Below are positions 37,809-45,908 of a DNA stretch of 64,000 nucleotides, piece after piece. Each line of letters begins with the position of its first letter. Positions within the stretch are counted from its first letter, which is position 1. A program made the position numbers and the translations under genes. Source of the DNA: Agromyces aurantiacus (GTDB taxonomy: Bacteria > Actinomycetota > Actinomycetes > Actinomycetales > Microbacteriaceae); NCBI RefSeq assembly GCF_016907355.1, contig NZ_JAFBBW010000001.1:3720001-3784000 (forward strand). Reading direction: 5' to 3'. A model generated the notes under the pieces. That model made no database searches and was not told where the DNA came from. It saw only the letters and a program-made list of their open reading frames with translations.

Positions 37809-38005
37809 CCGAGCTCGACGCGGCCTCCGTCGACCGCTGAACGTACCGCTCCGACGCGGACGTCGCCGCGCTCGCGGGCTCGCGCACGGTCGCGACGCTG
37901 CTGCCCGGCGTGGAGTTCTCGACGCGGCAGCCCTACCCCGACGCGCGCCGGCCGGGCGTGCCGCTCATCGCGGAGACCTGGAATGACGGCGTGCCCGTCG
38001 GCTGA
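37809..38005 (+). pseudogene. Decayed fragment of hutI (3' half, internal deletion and stop)
   Basis: 197 bp that match hutI nucleotides about 35976-36122 and 36375-36427 at roughly 95% identity by eye. The corresponding Cys codon is TGA at 37838-37840, an in-frame stop. About 252 bp (84 codons, frame kept) are deleted across a GCC/CCGG junction, and the hutI stop codon is retained at 38003-38005. There is no start codon or ribosome site, so it cannot encode an enzyme. It lies in an otherwise gene-free 314-bp stretch (37764-38077). Confidence 0.9.
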
Positions 38006-38077
38006 CTGCGCGTGGCGTCGGCCGATCGGCCCCGGAGGGAGGACGATGGGTCCGGGGCCCGGACCGGGGGTGGCTCG

Positions 38078-38704
38078 ATGGAGATGGCGGTGCAGCCGAT
38101 GATCTCGGTGGAGCAGGTGCGCATCTGGGCAGGGGTCCAGGGGTTCGTGAGCATGGCCGCCCTCGTGGCGCTCGCGCTGTTCTACGCACTCGCGGCGCCG
38201 TTCGGCGGCGGCACGTCGCGGTGGTCGTGGCTCGGCCCGGTGAACGACTGGCTGTCGGTGATCGGCGCGGCCCCGTGGATCGTGGCGATGATCCTGTTCG
38301 CGATGCGGATCGGCGCCGCCAGATGGCTGTGGGTGTTCACCGCGGCCGCGTGCGTCGGCGCCGCGGCGATCGCGATCGTGACCCTCCTCATGTTGTCCGG
38401 CCGGGCGAGCCTGCAGACGCAGGCCGTCGTGGCGCTCGCAGCCACGCTCGTCGCCTTCGCCTGGACGGCGGTCGCCGCGGAGCGGGCCCGGTCGGCGGGG
38501 GTGATCCCCGCGTGGGTGTCGTTCCTCGCGATCGCGCTCGTCGTGGCGCTGGTCGTGGCGGGGGTCGCCGCCGGCATCGGCGCCCTCGCGCCCGCCGGCT
38601 CGGCCGGCCGGACGACGCTCTACGTCGTGGGCGGGGCGGTCGGGGGCCTGGCGTGGTTCGCCTTCCCGGTGTGGTGGCTGGCCGTCGCCTCGACGGCGGC
38701 CTGA
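38078..38704 (+). CDS. Six-helix membrane protein of unknown function
   Basis: A 208-residue protein with about six predicted membrane helices spread over the whole length and short loops; I recognise no family. GGGGGTGG precedes the ATG at 38078; a second ATG follows two codons later and the open frame continues upstream into the hutI remnant without support. It lies between the hutI remnant and the second DUF503 gene and has nothing comparable in the first hutI-DUF503 interval. It may therefore have been inserted there during a rearrangement. Confidence 0.7.
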   Translation: MEMAVQPMISVEQVRIWAGVQGFVSMAALVALALFYALAAPFGGGTSRWSWLGPVNDWLSVIGAAPWIVAMILFAMRIGAARWLWVFTAAACVGAAAIAIVTLLMLSGRASLQTQAVVALAATLVAFAWTAVAAERARSAGVIPAWVSFLAIALVVALVVAGVAAGIGALAPAGSAGRTTLYVVGGAVGGLAWFAFPVWWLAVASTAA

Positions 38705-38738
38705 TGCGGCCCGAGCGTTCGTCGCCCGACGCGCTCAG

Positions 38739-39032
38739 TCATCGTCGCCGCGCCGGAGGGCGGCGGCGCGTGGCGAGCAGCGTGAACTCGGGGTGGGCCG
38801 CGGCGAGCCGCTCGGCGCGGTCCAGCACGTCGGTGACCCAATCGGCCTCGGAAGCCACGATCCCGACGCCGATCGCGCCGCGCCGGTGCAGGTCCTGCCC
38901 GCCGACCTCGGCAACGGAGGCCTCGGTCGCCCGCCGCAACTCCGCGAGCGCGGGCCGCAGCACCGCGCGCTTCTCCTTCAGGGAGTGGACATCGCTCAGC
39001 AGGAGGTCGAACTCGATCCACCCGATCCACAT
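38739..39032 (-). CDS. DUF503 (YlxP-like) protein, copy 2
   Basis: A 97-residue paralogue of the protein at 36564-36860 ([33 protein letters not shown]). The start is set at ATG 39030-39032, which aligns with the GTG start of copy 1; a GTG one codon upstream is possible. Two DUF503 genes 2 kb apart, each following hutI 3' sequence, suggest a segmental duplication. The C-terminus is Arg/Pro-rich. Confidence 0.85.
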   Translation of the reverse strand: MWIGWIEFDLLLSDVHSLKEKRAVLRPALAELRRATEASVAEVGGQDLHRRGAIGVGIVASEADWVTDVLDRAERLAAAHPEFTLLATRRRPPARRR

Positions 39033-39041
39033 CACGACTCG

Positions 39042-39299
39042 CTACCGCCGCACCTCGATCGCGCTGACGCCCGCGAGGTCGATCCAGGCGCGCTCGCCCG
39101 TGTCGACGAGCACCGCGAGCACGTGGTCGCAGGTCGCGCAGCGCACGACGGTGCCGGCGCCGCTCATGTAGACCATCGCGCGGGCGAACTCGGCGACGGT
39201 GCCGCACGCGTTGCACCGCCCGGTCGTGGTCGTGATGTCGAACGAGAAGAAGTCGGCGAGCGGGCCGGCGAGCGCGTTGCCGTCGAGGTGGCCGGTCAT
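39042..39299 (-). CDS. DUF6510 family protein (zinc-ribbon-like)
   Basis: An 85-residue protein with two CxxC pairs, CNACG and CATCD, as expected of a small zinc ribbon. The N-terminus MTGHLDGNALAGPLADFFSFDITTTTG is characteristic of DUF6510. The ATG overlaps the stop of the upstream ferredoxin-reductase gene (TGATG), so it belongs to the sulfite-oxidase-type operon as third gene. A chaperone or regulatory role is only a guess. Confidence 0.85.
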   Translation of the reverse strand: MTGHLDGNALAGPLADFFSFDITTTTGRCNACGTVAEFARAMVYMSGAGTVVRCATCDHVLAVLVDTGERAWIDLAGVSAIEVRR

Positions 39300-40099
39300 C
39301 ACGTGCCTCCGTATCGTTCGGTGCGGATGTCGCCGGGCGCGTGGCCCAGGCCGACGAGCCAGTCCGCGACGCGCTCGACGAAACCGGTCGAGCCGCACAC
39401 GTACACGCGGGGCCGTTCGGCGGCGGGGATGACGGCCGCCTCGAGCGCCTCGCGCGTGATACGGCCGGGCGGGGCCGGCCAGTCGTCGGGCGCCTGCCGC
39501 GTGTAGACGAGGTCCACCTGCAGCGGTGCGGATGCCGCGGCGAGCGCGCGCCACTCGTCGGCGAAGTACACGTCGCGCGGCGTGCGCACCGAGTAGAGCA
39601 GCCGGAAGGGCGTCGGGTCGCTCGCGTCGGCGTGCGCGTGCGCCATGGCGTAGAGCGGCACGACCCCCGAACCGCCCGCGATGAGCTGGACCGGTCGGTC
39701 GTCGCCCGACTCGACCGCGGGCCGCCACACGAAGAACGCGCCGAGCGGCCCGTGCACCTCGAGCTGGTCGCCCGCGCGCAGGTCGTCGACGAGGAACGGC
39801 GAGACCTCGCCGTCGGGCAGCTTGTCGACCGCGAGCACGACCCGCGTCGAGTCGCCCGACGAGGCGATCGAGTACGAGCGCGTCGCGGTGTACGCGTCGG
39901 GGGCGGTCAGCCGCACGTCGAGGTGCTGGCCTGCGGCGTTGCCCGGCCAGCCGTCGACATCGAGCTCGATGCGGCTGGCGTTGGGCGTCTCGCGGTGCGT
40001 GGCCGCGACCGTGGCGACGTGCCATCCGGCCCGCGGCACGGCGCGTATCGCCGCGAGCGGCGACGCGCCCGGTGGCGCCGCGATCCCGTCGGCACTCAC
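39299..40099 (-). CDS. Ferredoxin/flavodoxin reductase-type FAD/NAD(P) oxidoreductase
   Basis: A 266-residue FNR-fold protein without an iron-sulfur domain. The FAD motif TRSYSIASS (about 92-100), GPLGAFFVW, NAD(P) motif IAGGSGVVPLYAM and the C-terminal VYVCGSTGFVERVADWL are all visible. It starts with GTG overlapping the stop of the molybdenum enzyme gene (GTGA). The coupling makes it the likely electron donor or acceptor of that enzyme. It is followed with overlap by the DUF6510 gene. Confidence 0.9.
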   Translation of the reverse strand: MSADGIAAPPGASPLAAIRAVPRAGWHVATVAATHRETPNASRIELDVDGWPGNAAGQHLDVRLTAPDAYTATRSYSIASSGDSTRVVLAVDKLPDGEVSPFLVDDLRAGDQLEVHGPLGAFFVWRPAVESGDDRPVQLIAGGSGVVPLYAMAHAHADASDPTPFRLLYSVRTPRDVYFADEWRALAAASAPLQVDLVYTRQAPDDWPAPPGRITREALEAAVIPAAERPRVYVCGSTGFVERVADWLVGLGHAPGDIRTERYGGT

Positions 40100-40689
40100 C
40101 AGTACCGCTCCTCCTTCCACGGATCGCCGCGCAGGTGGTACCCGTTCTGCTCCCAGAACCCGGGCTCGTCCTCCTCCATCATGGTGAGCCCGCGCACCCA
40201 CTTCGCGCTCTTCCAGAAGTAGAGGTGCGGCACGAGCAGCCGCGCCGGACCGCCGTGCTCGGGGTCGAGCGGCTCGCCGTCGAACTCGAACGCGACCCAC
40301 GCCTTGCCGTCGAGCAGGTCCTCGAGGGGCACGTTGGTGGTGTAGCCGCCGTAGCTGTGCGCCATCGTGTAGCCGTAGTCGGTGTCGACGCCCTCGAACA
40401 GCGTGTCGAGCGCGACCCCGCGCCATCCGGTGCCGAGCTTCGACCAGTGCGTGACGCAGTGGATGTCGGTCGTGACGTCCTCGATGGGCAGCGCCATGAA
40501 CTCGTCCCAGGTCCACGTGTGGTCGACGCCCGACTCGGTGCGGATCGTGAAGGCCCAGTCGGCGGTGTCGATGTCGGGCGTGGGCCCGGCGGAGAGCACG
40601 GGGAAGTCGCCCACGAGCGTCTGCCCAGGTGGCAATCGGTCGTCCCGCTCGCGACCACGCCCGCTGAATCCCCTGGTGATGAACGACAT
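40096..40689 (-). CDS. Sulfite-oxidase-type molybdopterin-dependent oxidoreductase (catalytic domain only)
   Basis: A 197-residue protein with the sulfite-oxidase catalytic core and no dimerisation or haem domain. The likely Mo-ligand Cys is in TDIHCVTHWSKLGTGWRGV (about residue 79). Also typical are DEFMALPIEDV, YGYTMAHSYGGYTTNVPLEDLLDG, ARLLVPHLYFWKSAKWVRGL and GYHLRGDPWKEERYW. There is no Tat signal, so it is probably cytoplasmic. GGGAGGAG precedes the ATG. It is divergent from moeA (93 bp apart), matching its need for the Mo cofactor. The substrate is unknown; methionine sulfoxide or nitrate are possibilities. Confidence 0.88.
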   Translation of the reverse strand: MSFITRGFSGRGRERDDRLPPGQTLVGDFPVLSAGPTPDIDTADWAFTIRTESGVDHTWTWDEFMALPIEDVTTDIHCVTHWSKLGTGWRGVALDTLFEGVDTDYGYTMAHSYGGYTTNVPLEDLLDGKAWVAFEFDGEPLDPEHGGPARLLVPHLYFWKSAKWVRGLTMMEEDEPGFWEQNGYHLRGDPWKEERYW

Positions 40690-40782
40690 GCCCGTCTCCT
40701 CCCGGTCGGGTCGAGCACCGTCGGGTTCGACGATAACGATGCGGGGGCGCGATGTCACTGGTTCCGGCGATACCGTGGGGTC

Positions 40783-42033
40783 ATGCCGACCTTCCCGCCG
40801 GCGTCCGCGGGCGTCGCCGCCGTCTCGGTGGACGCGCACTTCGAGCGCGTCCTCGCGGGCGTCGCGCCGATCGGCCGCGTCGATGCGGTGCGACTCGCGG
40901 ATGCCGCGGGGCGCACGCTCGCGACCGCCGTCGACGCCCGGGTCGACGTGCCCGCGTTCGACAACTCGGCCATGGACGGCTACGCCGTGCGGAGGGCGGA
41001 TGTCGCGAGCGCGTCGCCCGACGCGCCGGTCGTGCTCGACGTGGTCGCCGACCTGCCGGCCGGCTCGGCGGAGGACCGCTTGATCGAGCCGGGTCGCGCC
41101 GCGCGCATCATGACCGGCGCGCCGATCCCGCCTGGTGCCGACGCCGTGGTGGCGGTCGAGCGCACGGACGGCGGGAGCGACCGTGTCGCGATCCTCGCCG
41201 CCGCGAGGCCGGCCCATCACGTGCGCCGTCGCGGCGAGGACGTGCGCGCCGGCGAGCGCGTGCTCGAGCCCGGCGTGCTCCTCGACGCGGCGCGGGTCGC
41301 CGCGGCCGCGGCGGCGGGACTGGCCGAGCTCGCGGTCGCGGCCCCGCCGCGGGTCGCGGTCGTCGCGACGGGCAGCGAGCTGGTCGAGCCGGGCGCCCCG
41401 CTCGGGCGCGGGCGCATCCACGACTCCAACTCGCTGCTGCTCGCGGCGCTCGTGGCCGACGCGGGCGGCGTCGTGTCCGAGGCGCTGCGCGTGCCCGACG
41501 ACCCGGGGCTCCTGCTCGAGTGGATCGAGGCGCGCGAGCCGTGCGATCTCGTCGTCTTCGCGGGCGGCGTGAGCGTGGGCGCCCACGACGTGGTGCGGCA
41601 CGTGCTCGGCGGGCTCGGCGGCGTCGGGTTCTCGCGCGTCGCGATGCAGCCGGGGGCGCCGCAGGCGTTCGGCGCGCTGCCGGGCGGCACGCCCGTGTTC
41701 GGGCTGCCCGGCAACCCGGTGAGCGTCGCCGTCTCATTCGAGGCGTTCGTGCGGCCCGCGCTGCGGCGCATGCTCGGGCACGCCGACGTGCGGCGGGCGA
41801 CGTGGCGCGCGACGGTCGACGACGGATGGCGCTCGCCCCCCGGGCGCCGCCAGTACATGCCGGTCGCCCTCGCAGTCCGCGACGGCCGGCCCGTCGTGCG
41901 CCGCGCCACGCGAGGCGGGGCGGGCTCGCACCTCGTCGCGGGGCTCGCCTCGGCCGACGGCTTCGCGATCGTCCCGGAGGAGGTCGAGGACGTGGCTGCC
42001 GGCGACGCCGTCGAGGTGGCGATCACGCGATGA
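40783..42033 (+). CDS. moeA: Molybdopterin molybdenumtransferase MoeA, copy 1
   Basis: A 416-residue MoeA that inserts molybdate into adenylylated molybdopterin. It carries DNSAMDGYAVRRADV (about 65), RIMTGAPIPPGADAVV, VVATGSELVEPG, GGVSVGAHD and GLPGNPVSVAVSFEAFVRP. All MoeA domains including the C-terminal beta barrel are present. TACCGT ends 6 nt before the ATG, suggesting leaderless transcription. It heads the plus-strand Mo-cofactor operon moeA-mobA-(moaA-moaD), overlapping mobA by ATGA. A second moeA is on the opposite strand at 45905. Confidence 0.95.
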   Translation: MPTFPPASAGVAAVSVDAHFERVLAGVAPIGRVDAVRLADAAGRTLATAVDARVDVPAFDNSAMDGYAVRRADVASASPDAPVVLDVVADLPAGSAEDRLIEPGRAARIMTGAPIPPGADAVVAVERTDGGSDRVAILAAARPAHHVRRRGEDVRAGERVLEPGVLLDAARVAAAAAAGLAELAVAAPPRVAVVATGSELVEPGAPLGRGRIHDSNSLLLAALVADAGGVVSEALRVPDDPGLLLEWIEAREPCDLVVFAGGVSVGAHDVVRHVLGGLGGVGFSRVAMQPGAPQAFGALPGGTPVFGLPGNPVSVAVSFEAFVRPALRRMLGHADVRRATWRATVDDGWRSPPGRRQYMPVALAVRDGRPVVRRATRGGAGSHLVAGLASADGFAIVPEEVEDVAAGDAVEVAITR

Positions 42034-42944
42034 GGTCCCTCGACGCGGTCATCCTCGCGGGGGGTCACGCCGGCCGTCTCGGCGGCGCCAGCAAGCCCGA
42101 CCTCGTCGTGGGCGGGCGTCCCCTGCTGGAGACCGCGATCGCGGCGGTCCGATCCGCGGGCGGCGAGCGGGTCGTCGTCGTCGGTCCGCCGGAGCTCGAG
42201 GCCTACGGCTGCCCCGTGGTCCGCGAGGACCCGCCGTTCGGCGGCCCGGTCGCCGCGCTCGCCGCCGGGCTCGCGGCGCTCGGGAGTGTCGGGGCGGGCG
42301 GTGACGGAGCGGTCGCTCCGGCTCGCGACGTGCTCGTGCTCGCATGCGACATGCCCGGAGCGGTGGGCGCCGCCGCCCGGCTCGTCGCCGCGCGCGCGGC
42401 GACGCCGGGCAGCGACGGGGTCTGCCTCGTCGACGTGACCGGACGCGCGCAGTGGCTCGCCGCGGTGTACTCGCGGGCGGCGCTCGCACGTGCGTTCGAC
42501 GTGCTGACGGGACCGACCGGCGACCCGGCCGCGCTCGACGGCGCCGCGATGCGCCGGCTCGCGGCATCCCTCGACCTGACCACCGTCGCCGACGACGGGA
42601 CGACGCACGACATCGACACGTGGAGCGACCTCGCCGAGGCGCGCCGCCGGACCGGAGGAGACACCATGGCCGATTCCCAGCACCCCGCGATCCTGGACGA
42701 GTGGGTCGCCGAGGCCGCCGCGATCGCGGGCATCGACCCGGCCGACGTGCCCATCGGCACGCTGCTCGATCTCGCGCGACGCGCGGCGCACGGGGTCGCG
42801 CGCCCGGCCGCCCCCGTCACGACCTTCGTCCTCGGCCTCGCGATCGGCTCGGGCCGCTCGGCCGACGACCTCACGACGCTCGCCGACCGCCTCGGCGCGC
42901 TCGCCGAGCAGCGCGGCGCCGCGGGCGAGGGCGCCGCGATGTGA
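42030..42944 (+). CDS. mobA: MobA-like molybdenum cofactor guanylyltransferase fused to a DUF6457 domain
   Basis: A 304-residue protein. Residues 1-205 are a MobA-type nucleotidyltransferase (VILAGGHAGRLGGASKPDLVVGGRPLL, DPPFGGPVAALAAGL, LACDMPG). Residues 213-304 form a DUF6457 domain (ILDEWVAEAAAIAGIDPADV, AAHGVARPAAPVTTFVLGLAIG). The frame is continuous, yet ATG 42666 (Met213) is preceded by GGAGGAG at 5 nt, a strong internal ribosome site. The 92-residue DUF6457 protein may also be made alone; in many relatives it is a separate gene. The 5' ATG overlaps the moeA stop. MobA makes the dinucleotide form of the cofactor. Confidence 0.88.
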   Translation: MRSLDAVILAGGHAGRLGGASKPDLVVGGRPLLETAIAAVRSAGGERVVVVGPPELEAYGCPVVREDPPFGGPVAALAAGLAALGSVGAGGDGAVAPARDVLVLACDMPGAVGAAARLVAARAATPGSDGVCLVDVTGRAQWLAAVYSRAALARAFDVLTGPTGDPAALDGAAMRRLAASLDLTTVADDGTTHDIDTWSDLAEARRRTGGDTMADSQHPAILDEWVAEAAAIAGIDPADVPIGTLLDLARRAAHGVARPAAPVTTFVLGLAIGSGRSADDLTTLADRLGALAEQRGAAGEGAAM

Positions 42945-43025
42945 CGGCGCCGTGCTCCGCCACGCGAGATCGCACCGCCGACATCCGGGGTCGCACCCGA
43001 GTCGCCCGCGCGTAGGGTGGGGAGC

Positions 43026-44093
43026 ATGACGACGCTCGCGCTCGGGATGCCGGCGGTGCGGCGGTCGCCGGCCGAGGCGCCGTCGATCGACGGCCGGCCC
43101 GACACGCCCGCACTCGTCGACCGCTTCGGCCGCGTCGCGCACGACCTGCGCATCTCGATCACGTCGGCCTGCTCGCTGCGGTGCACCTACTGCATGCCCG
43201 CCGAGGGCCTGCCCGTCATCCCGCGCGACGAACTGCTCTCGGCCCCCGAGATCGCCCGGCTGGTCGGCATCGCGGTGCGCGACCTCGGCGTCCGCGAGGT
43301 GCGGTTCACGGGCGGAGAACCGCTCACCCGACCCGACCTCGTCGAGATCGTGCGCCTCAGCGCCCTCGCCGCGCCCGGCACGCCCCTGTCGATGACGACG
43401 AACGGCATCGGGCTCGACCGGAAGGCCGAAGCGCTGCGCGACGCCGGCCTCACGCGCGTGAACGTCTCGCTCGACACGCTCGACCGCGAGCACTTCACGC
43501 GCCTGACCCGACGCGACCGGCTTCCGGCGGTGCTCGCGGGCATCGCCGGTGCGCATCGCGCCGGCCTGGGTCCGCTCAAGCTCAACGCGGTCCTCATGCG
43601 CGAGACGCTGCACGACGCGCCCGAGCTGCTCGCCTGGGCGATCGAGCACGCGTGCCGCCTGCGGTTCATCGAGCAGATGCCGCTCGACGCCGACGAGGCA
43701 TGGGTCCGCGAGAACATGGTCGACGCGGCCGAGCTGCTCGCCGTGCTGCGCGAGCGATTCGTGCTCGAACCGGTCGGCCGCGAGGATCCGGCCGCGCCGG
43801 CCGAGGAGTGGCTCGTCGACGGCGGCCCCGACACCGTGGGCATCATCGCCTCGGTGACACGGCCCTTCTGCGGGGCGTGCGACCGCACTCGGCTCACCGC
43901 CGAGGGGTCGGTGCGCTCGTGCCTGTTCGGCGACGATGAGACCGACCTGCGCGCGCTGCTCCGCTCCGGGGCATCCGACGCCGAGCTCGCCGACCGGTGG
44001 CGCGCGGCCATGTGGGGCAAGAAGGCCGGGCACGGGATCGACGACCTCGACTTCGTGCGTCCGGTCAGGACGATGGGGGGCATCGGTGGCTGA
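43026..44093 (+). CDS. moaA: GTP 3',8-cyclase MoaA
   Basis: A 355-residue radical-SAM enzyme for the first step of molybdopterin synthesis. The SAM cluster Cys are C49, C53 and C56 ([11 protein letters not shown]). The substrate-side cluster is C282, C285 and C299 ([19 protein letters not shown]). The functional C-terminal Gly-Gly is present (MGGIGG). A 35-residue N-terminal extension precedes the core. The start ATG 43026 has GGGGAG just upstream; a GTG three codons earlier lies inside that site. It overlaps moaD by 8 bp. Confidence 0.97.
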   Translation: MTTLALGMPAVRRSPAEAPSIDGRPDTPALVDRFGRVAHDLRISITSACSLRCTYCMPAEGLPVIPRDELLSAPEIARLVGIAVRDLGVREVRFTGGEPLTRPDLVEIVRLSALAAPGTPLSMTTNGIGLDRKAEALRDAGLTRVNVSLDTLDREHFTRLTRRDRLPAVLAGIAGAHRAGLGPLKLNAVLMRETLHDAPELLAWAIEHACRLRFIEQMPLDADEAWVRENMVDAAELLAVLRERFVLEPVGREDPAAPAEEWLVDGGPDTVGIIASVTRPFCGACDRTRLTAEGSVRSCLFGDDETDLRALLRSGASDAELADRWRAAMWGKKAGHGIDDLDFVRPVRTMGGIGG

Positions 44094-44391
44094 GGGAACG
44101 ACGACGAGCGTCGCGGGATCCGTCTCGACCGGCACGTCGGTGCTAGTTCGGTATTTCGCGGCGGCGGCCGAGGCCGCGGGCGTCGAGGAGGAGCGCATCG
44201 AGTTCGCGGGCCTCGCCGACCAGGCGCCGACCGTCGGCGCCCTGCGCGACCTCCTCGTCGAGCGCTACGGCCCGGCCATGGCGCGCGTGGTCGCGAACGG
44301 GTCGTTCCTCGTCGACGGCGTCGTGCGCCGCGACCCGGCGACCCCGCTCGGGGCGCAGGTCGACGTGCTTCCGCCCTTCGCGGGCGGCTGA
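44086..44391 (+). CDS. moaD: Molybdopterin synthase small subunit MoaD
   Basis: A 101-residue ubiquitin-like sulfur carrier ending in FAGG; the terminal Gly is adenylated and thiocarboxylated by the MoeZ-type protein at 47101. A core [22 protein letters not shown] and LPPFAGG are typical. The first 17 residues are a Ser/Thr-rich extension, so a later start is conceivable. The GTG at 44086 overlaps moaA and follows a GGGGGG site. It converges on moaE with a hairpin terminator between them. Confidence 0.93.
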   Translation: MAEGTTTSVAGSVSTGTSVLVRYFAAAAEAAGVEEERIEFAGLADQAPTVGALRDLLVERYGPAMARVVANGSFLVDGVVRRDPATPLGAQVDVLPPFAGG

Positions 44392-44414
44392 GCCGCGGCC
44401 GGCTGAGCCGCGGC
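44392..44414. terminator. Bidirectional hairpin between convergent moaD and moaE
   Basis: GCCGCGGC (44392-44399), a 7-nt spacer CGGCTGA, then GCCGCGGC again (44407-44414); the octamer is self-complementary, so an 8-bp stem forms on either strand. No T tract. A plausible weak terminator for both operons. Confidence 0.5.
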
Positions 44415-44431
44415 AGAGGGTCGCCCGCCCG

Positions 44432-44851
44432 TCAGAGGTTGACCCACTCCGTGGTGCCGCCCTCGAGGTGCTGCCGCTTCCAGATCGGCGTGCGCTCCTT
44501 GATCCGGTCGACGAGCAGCGCGCACGCGGCGAAGGCCTCCGCACGGTGGGGCGCGGCGACGCACGCGACGAGCGCCACGTCGCCGATCGCGAGCGCGCCG
44601 ACCCGGTGGGCCGCGGCGACGCGCAACCCGGTCTCGCGAGCCACCTCGGCACAGGTCTCGCGCAGGAACCGCTCCGCCTCGGGGTGCGCCTCGTAGTCGA
44701 GCGCGGTGACCGGCTCGCCGTGGTCGTGGTCGCGGATGACGCCCTCGAAGGTCACGAGCGCGCCGTCCCGTCGCGACCGGACGAACGCCTCGAGCGCGGC
44801 CCGGTCAAGCACCTCGGTCGTGACCAGCGCGAGCACGTCGGCGTCAGGCAT
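44432..44851 (-). CDS. moaE: Molybdopterin synthase catalytic subunit MoaE
   Basis: A 139-residue catalytic subunit that transfers sulfur from MoaD to precursor Z. It has GALVTFEGVIRDHDHGEPVTALDYEAHPEAERFL, HRVGALAIGDVALVACVAAPHR and the active-site Lys region DRIKERTPIWKRQHLEGGTTEWV. Normal length. The ATG 44849-44851 overlaps the stop of the moaC-mog gene, so it is the last gene of the minus-strand operon moeZ-moeA2-moaC/mog-moaE. Confidence 0.96.
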   Translation of the reverse strand: MPDADVLALVTTEVLDRAALEAFVRSRRDGALVTFEGVIRDHDHGEPVTALDYEAHPEAERFLRETCAEVARETGLRVAAAHRVGALAIGDVALVACVAAPHRAEAFAACALLVDRIKERTPIWKRQHLEGGTTEWVNL

Positions 44852-45908
44852 GCGGGGCTCCCCCGTGCTCGAGCCGGTCGGCCTCGCCCTGGTGCGCGTG
44901 CCCGCGCGGGGCGTGGTCGCCACCGGCGACCTGGTCGAGCAGGTGCGGCAGCAGCTGTTCCAGCACGTCGAGCCCGTCGGCGACGCCGCCGCGCGAGCCC
45001 GGCAGGTTCACCACGAGCGTGCGGCCGGCGAGCCCCGCGAGTCCACGGCTGAGCGAGGCGGTGGGCGTGGCGGCGCGACCCGCCGCACGGATCGCCTCCG
45101 CGACGCCGGGCAGCTCCTGGTCGAGCACCGCGCGGGTCGCCTCGGGCGTGCGGTCGTGCGGGTTCACGCCCGTGCCGCCCGTGGTCACGATGACGGCGGG
45201 GCGCTCGTCGACCGCGGCGCGCAGCGCTTCGGCGATCGCGGCGTCGGCCACCACGCGCGGCGCGTCGGCGTCGAGGCCGTGCTCCGCGAGCCACTGCGCG
45301 ATGACCGGCCCCGTCGTGTCCGCCGCGGTGCCGGCGGCCGCGCGGGTGGATGCGACGAGCACGACCGCGCGGCGGCCGGCCGAGGCATCCGGAGCCTCGC
45401 CCACGACCGCGGCGCCCGCCTCGAGCGGCTCGCCCGGGCCGTCGGCACGCCAGACGCCGCGCTTGCCGCCGCGCTTCTCGACGAGGTGGATGCCGCCGAG
45501 CCGCGCCGCGGGGTCGACCGCCTTGACCATGTCGTGGAGGGTGAGGCCGGCGATCGCGACCGCGGTGAGGGCCTCCATCTCGACCCCGGTCCTCGCCGTC
45601 GTCGACGCCGTCGCCCGGATCGTCACGGCCGAGGGCTCGAAGCCGAAGTCGATCGAGACCGCGTCGAGCGGCACGATGTGCGCGAGCGGGATCAGTTCGC
45701 TCGTGCGCTTCGCGCCCGCGATGCCCGCGATGCGCGCGGTCGGGAGCACGTCGGCCTTCTTCAGGCCGTCGCTGCGGACGAGTTCGACGACCTCGGGCGT
45801 CGTGTCGAGGCGCCCCTCGGCGATCGCGACCCGGTGCGTGACCGGCTTGCCGCCGACGTCGACCATGCGCGCGCGGCCGTCGTCGTCGAGGTGGGTGAGC
45901 GGGCTCAT
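44844..45908 (-). CDS. moaC: Bifunctional cyclic pyranopterin monophosphate synthase MoaC / Mog-type adenylyltransferase
   Basis: A 354-residue fusion. The MoaC domain (about 1-155) has KKADVLPTARIAGIAGAKRTSELIPLAHIVPLD, GVEMEALTAVAIAGLTLHDMVKAVD and the GGKRG end. The Mog/MoaB domain (about 178-325) has VIVTTGGTGVNPHDRTPEATRAVLDQELPGVAEAIR and LVVNLPGSRGG, for molybdopterin adenylylation. MoaC-Mog fusions are known in actinobacteria. The C-terminal tail is His/Glu-rich (GGDHAPRGHAHQGE), unusual and possibly metal-binding. The ATG overlaps the moeA2 stop. Confidence 0.95.
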   Translation of the reverse strand: MSPLTHLDDDGRARMVDVGGKPVTHRVAIAEGRLDTTPEVVELVRSDGLKKADVLPTARIAGIAGAKRTSELIPLAHIVPLDAVSIDFGFEPSAVTIRATASTTARTGVEMEALTAVAIAGLTLHDMVKAVDPAARLGGIHLVEKRGGKRGVWRADGPGEPLEAGAAVVGEAPDASAGRRAVVLVASTRAAAGTAADTTGPVIAQWLAEHGLDADAPRVVADAAIAEALRAAVDERPAVIVTTGGTGVNPHDRTPEATRAVLDQELPGVAEAIRAAGRAATPTASLSRGLAGLAGRTLVVNLPGSRGGVADGLDVLEQLLPHLLDQVAGGDHAPRGHAHQGEADRLEHGGAPHA

